DNA of 64,000 nucleotides from CAIKBL01 sp050247235 (lineage in GTDB: Bacteria > Pseudomonadota > Gammaproteobacteria > Ga0077536): assembly GCA_050247235.1 (NCBI GenBank), contig JBFWUN010000019.1:1-64000 (forward strand), given 5' to 3'. A model generated the notes under the pieces. That model saw only the letters and a list, made by a program, of their open reading frames with translations, made no database searches and was not told where the DNA came from. Position numbers and translations under genes: made by a program. This document shows, piece by piece, positions 24,549-32,750 of the stretch. How positions within the stretch are numbered: position 1 is the stretch's first letter; each line of letters opens with the position of its first letter.

Positions 24549-24772
24549 GAGTCCTGTTCCTTGGGGAATGGCGAGCGGCGGTGCACCTGAACCTCAAGCC
24601 CAAGGGCATCGAGCACGCGCAGTACCCGGCCAATCTCCAATGTGGGCTTGCCGTTCTCGAGTTCGGACAGGAAACGAGTCCCGATTCCGACCAGGCTCGC
24701 GAACTCGTCCTGTCGGAGCCCCAGTTGCTTTCGTTCACTCCGCACTCGTCTTCCGATCGCGTCGATATCCAT
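24545..24772 (-). CDS. HipB-like XRE-family DNA-binding antitoxin
   Basis: A 75-residue helix-turn-helix protein: IGRRVRSERKQLGLRQDEFASLVGIGTRFLSELENGKPTLEIGRVLRVLDALGLEV is a complete XRE/Cro domain with the FLSELENGK recognition-helix ending and the HipB-type PTLEIG extension. HipB binds its own promoter and holds HipA inactive. The start MDID at 24772 is favoured because the domain begins there; the frame is open further upstream but would cross the palindromic operator candidate. It precedes hipA with a 4-bp overlap, the usual hipBA order. Confidence 0.85.
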   Translation of the reverse strand: MDIDAIGRRVRSERKQLGLRQDEFASLVGIGTRFLSELENGKPTLEIGRVLRVLDALGLEVQVHRRSPFPKEQDS

Positions 24773-24783
24773 GAATTCCTTCG

Positions 24784-24795
24784 TGAAATATTTCA
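24784..24795. promoter_or_regulatory. Perfect 12-bp palindrome before hipB (operator candidate)
   Basis: TGAAATATTTCA is a perfect dyad 11 bp upstream of the hipB start codon. XRE-type antitoxins repress their operons through such short dyads. Being AT-rich, it could overlap the promoter or ribosome-binding site. Binding by the HipB-like protein is inference. Confidence 0.45.
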
Positions 24796-24855
24796 GAACA
24801 GTCGAGTTATTACCTGATTGGACACCTTGAGCACTCTTTAACACCGAACTAGATA

Positions 24856-24873
24856 CTTCTGGCGAATCAGAAG
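24856..24873. promoter_or_regulatory. Second dyad upstream of hipB
   Basis: CTTCTG (24856-24861) and CAGAAG (24868-24873) form a perfect 6-bp inverted repeat with a 6-bp spacer, 84 bp before hipB. Paired operators are usual in hip loci, but this sequence does not match the first palindrome, so it may bind a different protein or be unrelated. Confidence 0.3.
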
Positions 24874-25100
24874 ATTTTCACAGTTAATCATCCCGTACGG
24901 TACAAAAATATGGGTTTACATGCCGAGCGCGCTACATCCACTTCGGACATAGCGCGCACGCACTCATCCAGGCACCGAATCGCGGGAAAAAGCCCGCACG
25001 TACTTCAAGTAAATTCTAAACTTTTCTTAAATACAAAGAATATTCAGATAGTTACAGGCGGATTCTGAAAATCCTAATTGATCGCAGACGGATGGCCGAA
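24874..25100. other. AT-rich gene-free stretch between lhr and hipB
   Basis: Together with the hipB promoter this leaves about 330 bp without a gene. Composition is far more AT-rich than the surroundings, especially 25005-25080. An 8-bp perfect inverted repeat GCGCGCTA (24927-24934) / TAGCGCGC (24950-24957) with a 15-nt loop and a small GCGGG/CCCGC hairpin (24982-24997) are visible; neither has a downstream T-run suiting lhr, which ends at 25101. No reading frame or tRNA was found. The composition suggests acquired DNA linked to the hip locus. Confidence 0.5.
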
Positions 25101-28100
25101 TCACCGGCGTACGCGCCGGGCGCCTGCGCCGGGGCGATGTCCAATGAAGGCAGTGCGGACACGAACCTCGAGATCTGCCGGCACGTGCTTCAGCAGTCGC
25201 ACCTCGTTACCAACCTTCACTGCAATCGGTTCGCCACCGAACAGCACGAGATCTGACTGGAGCGTGGCGGGGATACGTACTCCTGGCGTCACGATCCCCG
25301 ACAGATTCAGAGGATCAGTGGCGTTCACGATCACCATGCTGTCGCCGGTGCGGTTCCCGCGCGCTTGCCGCAATTCCGACAGCGCCTCTGGCAGCGCAAA
25401 CTGCTCACCGGAGAAGCCCGCAACGAAGCGCCCCCCACGAACCTCTCCACGCGATTCCTGGCGGCGGAGTTCCCGCAGGACATCGAGCCACGGGACAGGT
25501 AACCGTTCGCGCTCCACCAGTTTGCGAAACACGACCCCGTAACGCCGCAGCAGCCGATGGGCCGCGATGACCGCTTCGTCACCCTGTGTCCGGGACTCCG
25601 CGCAAGGAACCAGCGACCAGCGCCCGGCATCTTCCACGCCGGCGGCCGACACCCCTCTTCGGCGCCCGCCGTTCAGCGGCTTGCGCCGGTTCTGCGGGGT
25701 GCTCAGCGCGCGTAGTCCCACCACGCTGTCGGACGTCGCCAGACCACTCGCGACCAGTTCGCCCAACGCGGCCTCGCACTGGCTGCGAAGCAGTCCCGTA
25801 CCCGTCACGATCTCGTCGAAGAAAGTTGCGCCCTGGCGCCCCAGGTGGTCATGGAGACAGCGCGCAGCGTGACCCAGCAATACCCCGTTGCCAGTCGCCT
25901 CCGTGGCATTTTCCAGGCTGCGTAATGCTTCTGCGCGCGGGACGAACATCACGGGCGTCGTGCGGTTGAAGTTCGCGACACGGCGAACCTCACGTCCGCC
26001 GGCGCGGAGCCAGCTGAAGCGCCCGTTCTGGGTCAGTCGATCGAGATGTGTACCGTCGTAGTCACGCACGCGGAGCGGCAGCAGGGCATTCTCCCACGCG
26101 CCTGCAGGCGCCTCGAATCCGGCCAGCATCTCGAGCACGCGCTGCGTCGCCTGGACGCCTTCGACGCGTGCCTCCGGCGCGACAAACTGCCATCCCACCA
26201 GGAACCGCATAAAGTCCTGCGCGGACACCGGTTCAATTTCCGCTCGGAGCCGGTTGAGCGTGTAGCGATGAATTCGCGCGAGCAGGCGGCGCTCGCACCA
26301 TTCGATCTCGCCCGAGTGCTCGGACGTATCGAAGGTACCGCGCAGGACCACCCCGCTCGCCTCCAGGCGCAGCAATTCCTGCTGCACGTCCGCGACTGGC
26401 AAGTGCATCTGCGCCGCAAGACTCGGCGCGGTCACCGCCCCGCATACATCAAGCCACCCGCGAACCACGTCCCGCAGCCACACGTCGCGTGCGCCTTGTG
26501 CAGGGGGATACGAGCCACGTCCGGTGACGACCTCGGCATTCGGCCAGAGTGCGGCCGCGCCCAGTGAATCGCCGGATACCCAGACCGAGGCCCCGTCGGG
26601 CAGACGCAGCGCCGCGGCGCGACGCTCTGCGACGAGTTCTGCGAACCAGCCGGCCAATTCCGCATCGATGCCGCCCGGCACGCCGCTGAATGTCGCCAGC
26701 ACGCCCGGATCGACGGCGACAAGCACACTCAACGCATCGTGTAACTCATCGCGGTTGCGCGGGTTTGGCCATGCCTCCGCGCGAACGCGCGCAACAGCAT
26801 CGGAATCGAGCGCGCCGAGATCGCGCGCCGTGTCGGCATCGAGCCAGCGTCGCGCGGCAACCGCCTGCGTGCGACGCTCCTCCAGCGGCGCGTCGTCGAG
26901 AAAGGCATACGGGTTGGCATTCAGAACCGCTTGCGCGAACGGTGAAGGAGCGGTGAGATCGCGTGTCACGAGCCGGCGCTCGCCGCGCTCGATCGAGCCG
27001 AGCAGTGCCTCGAGTCCGCGACAGTCCATGGCATCTTCCAGGCAGTCCTCGATCGCCTGTCGGACGAGCGGATGGTCGGGAATGTCACGTGACCCGCGCA
27101 GGTTCTCCGCACATGCGAGCTGGTCGGGGAAAACCACCGACACGAGGTCTTCCGCATACATGCGCATCAGCCTGGGGGGCGTCCGGCGACCGTGCCGACT
27201 GCGCTGAATCGCCAGTGCGCAGGACGCGACCCAGCGCCAGCGGACCGCGAACATCGGCGCGTCCAGCAATGCCTGCGTGAGCACCTCGCGGACATTTCCC
27301 GACTTCAGGTAGCGCCACACGTCATCCAGCGGAAAGCTGTGAACCGCTCCCAGCGAGATCACGATGGCGTCCTCGACCGCGGCAGCCTGCAGTTCGAAGT
27401 TGAATTGCCGGCAGAAGCGCTTGCGCAGTGCCAATCCCCAAGCCCGGTTGAGCCGGGAACCGAACGGAGAATGAATCACCAGTTGCATGCCTTCGGCTTC
27501 GTCGAAGAAGCGCTCCAGCACGAGTGTCTGCTGGGTCGGCATCGCGCCGAGCGCGAGGTACCCTCCGGCGAGATAGTCGTAGATCTGTCCGGTGGATGCA
27601 GCATCCAGGCCTCGCGCCCGCAGCCATTCGCACGACTGTTCACGGCGCACCGCGGGCGGCGACGCCTCGAAGCAGGCTGCGAATTCCCCGCGCAGACCCG
27701 CCACTGCACGGGAGACTTCGGCGCTGCGCGCCGGTGCCTCCCCCAACCAGAACGGCATGTTCGGCGGTTGCCCCTCCGCATCGGCAACGCGCACACAGGA
27801 GGACTCAACCCTCAGCACGCGCCACGAATTGTTGCCAAGCTGGAAAATGCTGCCCGGCAGACTCTCAATCGCGAAATCCTCGTTTACCGTACCGATGAAC
27901 TGTCCTGAAGGCTCGACGAGCACGTCGTAATCCGCGGTGTCCGGGATCGCACCTCCACATGCGATCGCCACCAACCGCGCGCCGACGCGAGGGCGCACGC
28001 GACCATTGACGCGATCGAGGTGTACGTACGCGCTGCGCTTGCCCCGCGCGAACGCGTAACCCTCGTCGAGCATCGTCAACACGCTCATGAAGTCCTGGTG

Positions 28101-29438
28101 GGTCAGTGACCGATAGCAGTACGCCGACCGGCACAGTTCAAAGAGTTCCGCGAGTCGGAACTCTTCGCAGGCGATCGCGGCCACGACCTGCTGCGCCAGG
28201 ACGTCCAGGGAGGGCCCGGCCACCCTGAGCTGATCGAGCTCTCCCCTGGCGAGCATGTCGAGCAGTGCCGCAGATTCGACCAGTTCGTCCCGGGTCTGCG
28301 GAAACAGCCGTCCCTTCGGGACCGCCCCGAGGCGATGCCCCGACCGTCCGACGCGTTGGAGCAGCGTCGCGAGCGCGCGCGTGGTGCCGATCTGGCACAC
28401 GAGATCGACGTCGCCGATATCTATTCCGAGTTCGAGGGAGGCAGTCGCCACCAATGCCTTCAGACGCCCCTCCTTGAGTCGTTGCTCGGCATCGAGGCGC
28501 GCTTCCTTGGCCATGCTCCCGTGATGCGAGGTCACGACGTCCGCGCCCACGCGTTCACTCAGCGCCCGGGCCACCCGCTCGGCGAGCCGCCGGGTGTTCA
28601 CAAAGACCAGCGTGGTGCGGTGCGCCTGAATCAGCGCCGCGATCCGATCATGGAGTTCGTTCGCCGACTCCGTCGACAGCACTGCCTCGAGCGGCGCCGA
28701 AGGCAGTTCGATGCCAATGTCCCAGGCCCGCACGAAGCCCTCGTCGACGATCGTGCAATGTGCATCGAGCGCAGCTGCGCACGCCGTGCCGACGAGGAAA
28801 CGGGCCACTTCCGGCAGCGGCTGCTGGGTTGCCGACAACCCGATGCGGCGCAACGGTCGGGCGGCGAGACGCGCAAGACGCGCGAGACTGAGCGCAAGGT
28901 GGGCACCGCGCTTGTTGCCGGCCAGCGCGTGTATCTCGTCCACGATCACGGTGTGCGCGTGGCGGAGGATGTCCCGACCACCATCGCTGGTCAGCATGAG
29001 GTACAGCGACTCTGGCGTGGTTACGAGGATCTGAGGGGGAAGTCGGCGCATCAGCGCGCGTGCAGCCGGGGATGTATCGCCCGTCCGCACGCCGATGCGG
29101 ATATCGACGTCCGGCAGACCCGCGGCGGCGAGCCCGGCACGGATCTCGCGCAGCGGGAACTCGAGGTTCTTCCGGATGTCATTGCCGAGCGCCTTCAGCG
29201 GCGAGACGTACACCACCTGCACGCCGGACGGCAGCTCGTCGTCGAGACCCTGGCGCACCAGGCCATCGATGACCCCCAGAAATGCCGCAAGTGTCTTGCC
29301 GGCACCGGTAGGTGCCGCCACCAGCAGGTGCCGTGGATCGGCAAATGCCTCCCACACGCGCGACTGCACCGGGGTCGGGCCGCCGAAGGTCCGACGCAAC
29401 CAGGCTTCGACGATGGGATGAAAGCGGGCGCCGCGCAT
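25101..29438 (-). CDS. lhr: Lhr-type large DEAD/DEAH-box helicase
   Basis: A 1445-residue superfamily 2 helicase with the complete Lhr layout. RecA domain 1: Q-motif-like FGGPTPVQSRVWEAF, Walker A APTGAGKT, DEIH box in VDEIHAL, and SAT in GLSATQQP. RecA domain 2: FVNTRRLAERVAR, TASLELGIDIGDVD and the QRVGRSGHR motif VI. Then the Lhr core winged helix and beta-barrel (about residues 400-900), then a long C-terminal extension of winged-helix tandem units (to residue 1445), as in E. coli Lhr (1538). Lhr translocates 3'-5' on single-stranded DNA and unwinds RNA:DNA hybrids; its physiological role is in DNA repair. ATG 29438 is chosen because the helicase core starts there; the frame upstream is not conserved. 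Confidence 0.95.
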   Translation of the reverse strand: MRGARFHPIVEAWLRRTFGGPTPVQSRVWEAFADPRHLLVAAPTGAGKTLAAFLGVIDGLVRQGLDDELPSGVQVVYVSPLKALGNDIRKNLEFPLREIRAGLAAAGLPDVDIRIGVRTGDTSPAARALMRRLPPQILVTTPESLYLMLTSDGGRDILRHAHTVIVDEIHALAGNKRGAHLALSLARLARLAARPLRRIGLSATQQPLPEVARFLVGTACAAALDAHCTIVDEGFVRAWDIGIELPSAPLEAVLSTESANELHDRIAALIQAHRTTLVFVNTRRLAERVARALSERVGADVVTSHHGSMAKEARLDAEQRLKEGRLKALVATASLELGIDIGDVDLVCQIGTTRALATLLQRVGRSGHRLGAVPKGRLFPQTRDELVESAALLDMLARGELDQLRVAGPSLDVLAQQVVAAIACEEFRLAELFELCRSAYCYRSLTHQDFMSVLTMLDEGYAFARGKRSAYVHLDRVNGRVRPRVGARLVAIACGGAIPDTADYDVLVEPSGQFIGTVNEDFAIESLPGSIFQLGNNSWRVLRVESSCVRVADAEGQPPNMPFWLGEAPARSAEVSRAVAGLRGEFAACFEASPPAVRREQSCEWLRARGLDAASTGQIYDYLAGGYLALGAMPTQQTLVLERFFDEAEGMQLVIHSPFGSRLNRAWGLALRKRFCRQFNFELQAAAVEDAIVISLGAVHSFPLDDVWRYLKSGNVREVLTQALLDAPMFAVRWRWVASCALAIQRSRHGRRTPPRLMRMYAEDLVSVVFPDQLACAENLRGSRDIPDHPLVRQAIEDCLEDAMDCRGLEALLGSIERGERRLVTRDLTAPSPFAQAVLNANPYAFLDDAPLEERRTQAVAARRWLDADTARDLGALDSDAVARVRAEAWPNPRNRDELHDALSVLVAVDPGVLATFSGVPGGIDAELAGWFAELVAERRAAALRLPDGASVWVSGDSLGAAALWPNAEVVTGRGSYPPAQGARDVWLRDVVRGWLDVCGAVTAPSLAAQMHLPVADVQQELLRLEASGVVLRGTFDTSEHSGEIEWCERRLLARIHRYTLNRLRAEIEPVSAQDFMRFLVGWQFVAPEARVEGVQATQRVLEMLAGFEAPAGAWENALLPLRVRDYDGTHLDRLTQNGRFSWLRAGGREVRRVANFNRTTPVMFVPRAEALRSLENATEATGNGVLLGHAARCLHDHLGRQGATFFDEIVTGTGLLRSQCEAALGELVASGLATSDSVVGLRALSTPQNRRKPLNGGRRRGVSAAGVEDAGRWSLVPCAESRTQGDEAVIAAHRLLRRYGVVFRKLVERERLPVPWLDVLRELRRQESRGEVRGGRFVAGFSGEQFALPEALSELRQARGNRTGDSMVIVNATDPLNLSGIVTPGVRIPATLQSDLVLFGGEPIAVKVGNEVRLLKHVPADLEVRVRTAFIGHRPGAGARRVRR

Positions 29439-29567
29439 GCGCCGAGCGTAGCCTGAAAGTGCGGGCACCGGCCAGCCGGAGCACCGGACCCGGGAAGGCG
29501 GTTCGGGGTCGTTGAGTTTTCCCCTTCGGCCTTCGATGATCGGAGCCCCGCCTGGAGCAAGCGCACG

Positions 29568-30026
29568 ATGTCTGTGTCTTTCACGTGGACTCCCATCGGC
29601 ACCGTCCAGACTGACATCCCCGACGAGGAGGTTCCCCGGCGACGCCGTGAAATGCTTTCGACCATCGTCGTCGATCCGCGCTACGCGGCCGGCCTCGAAG
29701 GCGTGGAAGCCTACTCCCATCTCATTGTGCTGTTCTGGATGCACCGTGCGCCGCCGCCGGCATCGCTCGTATATCCCCCCCACGGCGGTGCCGACGAGAC
29801 CCCGCGCGGCGCGTTCGCCCTCCGGGCACGCAACCGGCCCAACCCGGTCGGGCTCGCAGTGGTCGATCTCGTGGCCCGCGAAGGGTCCCGGCTGCACGTA
29901 CGACGGCTGGACGCATTCGACGGCACGCCCGTGCTCGACATAAAGCCCTACGACTACTACGACGTCTTCACGGACATCCGCGTGCCGGCGTGGTCGAACA
30001 GCGCGCGCAATCGCGCGCGAACTTGA
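29568..30026 (+). CDS. trmO: tRNA (N6-threonylcarbamoyladenosine-N6)-methyltransferase TrmO (TsaA/YaeB family)
   Basis: A 152-residue beta-barrel SAM-dependent enzyme that methylates t6A37 in certain tRNAs to m6t6A. Family markers: PIGTVQTDIPDEEVPRRRR at the start, GLEGVEAYSHLIVLFWMH, the signature RARNRPNPVGLAVVDLV and the LDAFDGTPVLDIKPYDYYD block. It has only the TsaA domain; E. coli TrmO (235 residues) has a C-terminal extension that is absent here, so target tRNA specificity may differ. Divergent from lhr, and followed by an IalB-like gene 38 bp downstream. Confidence 0.9.
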   Translation: MSVSFTWTPIGTVQTDIPDEEVPRRRREMLSTIVVDPRYAAGLEGVEAYSHLIVLFWMHRAPPPASLVYPPHGGADETPRGAFALRARNRPNPVGLAVVDLVAREGSRLHVRRLDAFDGTPVLDIKPYDYYDVFTDIRVPAWSNSARNRART

Positions 30027-30064
30027 GTGGTGGGTGCGTCCCGCAATGCGATAGAGTAGTCACC

Positions 30065-30607
30065 GTGACCGTTGTTTCCCCTTCGACGCACTCCGCTCGG
30101 CGACCTTTCGCGTATTGGCTGGGGTGCGTGCTCCTGTTCGCAGCGGGAATCGCGTACGGGCTGGAAGAAACCAACTTCGGCAGCTGGACCGCCAAGTGCG
30201 AACCGCCGCACGACGACAAACAGGGCGGCTGCTTCATTTTCCAGAATCTCGTGCTGCGCGAGGGCGGGCAACGCGTGCTCCAGATCGCCATCGGGTTCGT
30301 GCCCGACACCCGGGATCCAATCGCGTTGCTGAGCCTCCCGCTGGGGATCTCGCTGCCGCCGGGGGTGAGCATCGAACTTCCCACGGGTGAGCCCATGCAT
30401 TTTCCGGTGGAGCGTTGCGAACCGAACGGCTGCCGGGCGGGGCTCAAGATCGGGCGCGACTTCCTGCAGGCGCTGCTTGATGCAGACACGATGACGGTTC
30501 GCTTTCACGACGGGCGGCGACAGCCAATCGAGGTTCCGCTATCGCTGAACGGATTCAGCGACGGGCTTGATGCGCTCCGCCGCGAGAGAACGCCGCCGGC
30601 GCCCTGA
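30065..30607 (+). CDS. IalB-family exported protein (invasion-associated locus B-like)
   Basis: A 180-residue protein from a GTG at 30065, with a basic N-terminus and hydrophobic segment (YWLGCVLLFAAGIAYG) serving as a signal peptide. The body has the IalB pattern: FGSWTAKCEPP near the start, paired cysteines (GGCFIFQNL, VERCEPNGCRAGL), and a beta-rich end (TVRFHDGRRQPIEVPLSLNGFSDGLDAL). IalB-like proteins are periplasmic with unknown biochemical role; the name comes from Bartonella invasion studies and does not imply virulence. The ATG at 29990 would overlap trmO and lacks support. Confidence 0.83.
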   Translation: MTVVSPSTHSARRPFAYWLGCVLLFAAGIAYGLEETNFGSWTAKCEPPHDDKQGGCFIFQNLVLREGGQRVLQIAIGFVPDTRDPIALLSLPLGISLPPGVSIELPTGEPMHFPVERCEPNGCRAGLKIGRDFLQALLDADTMTVRFHDGRRQPIEVPLSLNGFSDGLDALRRERTPPAP

Positions 30608-30612
30608 TTGCG

Positions 30613-31215
30613 TCAGCGCGGCGGCTCGCGCGCTGTGCGTCGCGCGCAATCCTGCAGCGCAGTCAGGTCGATGGTGGCCCCGCGAGCGCTGTCCAGGAAC
30701 CGGGCCTCCCCCGCGCTGACCTCCAGCACGTAGCGGATCGGGACAGGCGCCCGGATCAGCGCAAGCGACAGGGGCTCCGTGTTGCGGGCCACGTGGCGCA
30801 GCGCGCCCGCGGCATCGAAGAACGCCATGTCGAGCGACAGGTGCGTGTTCTTCATCCACATGGCGACAGTGCGCTCGCTACCGAAATCGAACAGCATTCC
30901 GTGGCCCGCCGGCAAGGTCGTACGCGCCATCAGTCCCGTCGCCTGCGCCTCGCGCGTCAGGGCGAGCTCCACGTCAAATTGGACCGGCGACGTGCCGGCG
31001 ACAGAAATCGCGATCCGGCAGACGGTATCCGCGGCTGACGCCATGCCGTGCGCGACACCCAGGACCGCGCCGATCACCACCGCCGCCGCCCGCCGCCAGG
31101 TCCCGGGAAACCGGGGAATCGGCGTCTGGTCGCGTTGTCGGCAAGCGACTACACTGCCCGGCGCCCGTTGCCGCGGGTAACCCGTGCCATCCCTCAGAAC
31201 CGGAGAACTTCGCAT
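30613..31215 (-). CDS. DUF192 family exported protein (start uncertain)
   Basis: The conserved part (FDVELALTREAQATGLMARTTLPAGHGMLFDFGSER then MWMKNTHLSLDMAFFDAAG and RYVLEVSAGEARFLD) is a complete DUF192 domain, a small beta-rich domain found alone in the periplasm of many bacteria; function unknown. A signal-like segment TWRRAAAVVIGAVLGVAHGMASA precedes it. The ATG at 31215 is the only in-frame ATG that retains the basic residues before it, but it overlaps the start of the divergent gene; a GTG at 31080 is the other option. Converges with the IalB-like gene, 5 bp between stops. Confidence 0.75.
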   Translation of the reverse strand: MRSSPVLRDGTGYPRQRAPGSVVACRQRDQTPIPRFPGTWRRAAAVVIGAVLGVAHGMASAADTVCRIAISVAGTSPVQFDVELALTREAQATGLMARTTLPAGHGMLFDFGSERTVAMWMKNTHLSLDMAFFDAAGALRHVARNTEPLSLALIRAPVPIRYVLEVSAGEARFLDSARGATIDLTALQDCARRTAREPPR

Positions 31216-31750
31216 GAGAACCCGTGCCTTCTGTCTGACGATCTGCGCTCTGTTGGCAACTTCCGCACTCGCGCACGGACCGTCCCGCCAGAAAGTCACG
31301 CAGCACGTGACCATCAATGCCCCCGCCGCCACGGTGTGGGGAATCATCGCGGATTTCTGTGCCATTTCAACCTGGCACCCGGCCGTCGCGAAGTGTTCCG
31401 TCGAAGGCGGTAACGCGGTCGGCGCAAAGCGTACGCTCACCATCGGCAAGTCTGACGGTCCGACAATCGTCGAAGAGCTGCAGGCATACGACGCCGCAGC
31501 GATGATGTATCGCTACAAGATCGTCAAGACCGACAACACCGTGCTCCCGGTCACGACCTACTCGTCGTTCCTCACGGTGCGCGACAACGGCGACTCCACC
31601 ACTACCGTGGAATGGAAGAGCGGGTTCTACCGCGCGTACACCAAGAACAACCCGCCCCCGGAACTGAGTGACGAGGCGGCACTTCGGGCAGTGACCGGGG
31701 TGTACGAAGCAGGCCTCGCCAACCTCAAGAAGCTCGCCGAGAAAGGTTGA
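31214..31750 (+). CDS. Secreted SRPBCC-fold protein (MxaD-like)
   Basis: A 178-residue protein with a clear signal peptide (MRTRAFCLTICALLATSALA) then a START/Bet-v1-like domain: VTQHVTINAPAATVWGIIADFCAISTWHPAVAKC is the typical polyketide cyclase/MxaD beginning, and the last helix (RAVTGVYEAGLANLKKLAEK) closes the cavity. MxaD is a periplasmic protein that aids electron transfer from methanol dehydrogenase in methylotrophs, but the fold is widespread and no PQQ dehydrogenase is in the window. GGAG lies nine bases upstream of the ATG. Directly followed (4 bp) by a secreted beta-propeller gene; the two are probably one operon. Confidence 0.82.
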   Translation: MRTRAFCLTICALLATSALAHGPSRQKVTQHVTINAPAATVWGIIADFCAISTWHPAVAKCSVEGGNAVGAKRTLTIGKSDGPTIVEELQAYDAAAMMYRYKIVKTDNTVLPVTTYSSFLTVRDNGDSTTTVEWKSGFYRAYTKNNPPPELSDEAALRAVTGVYEAGLANLKKLAEKG

Positions 31751-31754
31751 CTGC

Positions 31755-32702
31755 GTGCGCGCCCTGGGCGCCACGTTCGCCTGCGCCTTCCTGTGCACCC
31801 TGCACGTCGCCGCCGCGCCACGCGCGTTCGTGACGAACCAGGGCGCGGATTCGGTGACCGTCATTGACCTCGCGACGCATCGCCCGCTGCGTAACGTCCC
31901 GGTGGGCAAAGCGCCCGCCGGGATCGCGTTCTCCCGCGACGGGCGTCATGCGTTCGTGTCCACGCCCGCGGCACACGGGGTCAGCGTGGTGGATACACAG
32001 GCGCTGGTACAGACGGCGGCAATCGACTTTCCCGGCGAGGTCCTGGGGCTTGCCGCCGACCCGCGGCGGAACCGCATCTACGTGGCGGAATGGTACGCCC
32101 GCACCGTTCACATCGTAGACACCGTCACGCGTGCGCGCATCGGCCGCCTCGCCACCGGTGCGATTCCGGCAGGAGTCGCCGTCAGCGCGAACGGAAGCCG
32201 GCTCGTCGTCACCAACCGCGACGACGATACCGTCACCGTTTTTGCGCTTCCCGCAGGTCGCGAAATTGCGACACTTCGGGTCGGCAACGCGCCGTTCGGG
32301 GTGACGATCGCGCGCGATGGCGGCCGGTTCTTCGTGGCGAACGTGCAGGGCGACTCGGTGACCGTCGGGGATCTGCGGACCCTGGAAATCACGGCGGAGA
32401 TCCCGGTGGGTGATGCCCCTTACGCGATCGCGCACGATCCCGCACGCGAGCGCCTGTTCGTGACCAACCAGCAGTCGGGCGATGTATCGATAGTCGATCT
32501 CGGAAATTCACGGGAACGCGCGCGGCTGCCGGTGGGCGAGTACCCGGAAGGTATCGCGTACGTGAAGTCACTCGATCGCTACTACGTCGCGAGCTGGTTC
32601 GACAATGAGCTCATCGTGATCGACGGCGCCACCGAGCGCGTGCTGACCCGGGTCCCCTGCGAAGACGGTGCCCGCGCGTTCGGAGATTTCGTACTGCCCT
32701 GA
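31755..32702 (+). CDS. Exported YVTN-family beta-propeller protein
   Basis: A 315-residue protein with a signal peptide (RALGATFACAFLCTLHVAAA) and about seven repeats of the YVTN type, for instance RAFVTNQGADSVTVIDLATHRPLRNVPVGKAPAGIAFS and LFVTNQQSGDVSIVDLGN. Each repeat ends in a G-P/A-x-G-x-A/V motif. These propellers occur in the periplasm or at the surface, often next to quinoprotein dehydrogenases (PQQ-dependent catabolism-associated propellers). Follows the MxaD-like gene by 4 bp, which supports such a link, but no dehydrogenase is seen nearby. Confidence 0.85.
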   Translation: MRALGATFACAFLCTLHVAAAPRAFVTNQGADSVTVIDLATHRPLRNVPVGKAPAGIAFSRDGRHAFVSTPAAHGVSVVDTQALVQTAAIDFPGEVLGLAADPRRNRIYVAEWYARTVHIVDTVTRARIGRLATGAIPAGVAVSANGSRLVVTNRDDDTVTVFALPAGREIATLRVGNAPFGVTIARDGGRFFVANVQGDSVTVGDLRTLEITAEIPVGDAPYAIAHDPARERLFVTNQQSGDVSIVDLGNSRERARLPVGEYPEGIAYVKSLDRYYVASWFDNELIVIDGATERVLTRVPCEDGARAFGDFVLP

Positions 32703-32750
32703 GCGACGGTGAGTGTGCCGGGCGCCGAAGGTTTCGGCACGGTCGCGCAC

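Noticed and set aside
24982..24997. Rho-independent terminator for lhr
   Set aside because: The A/T run lies inside the hairpin loop, not after the stem in the direction of lhr transcription.
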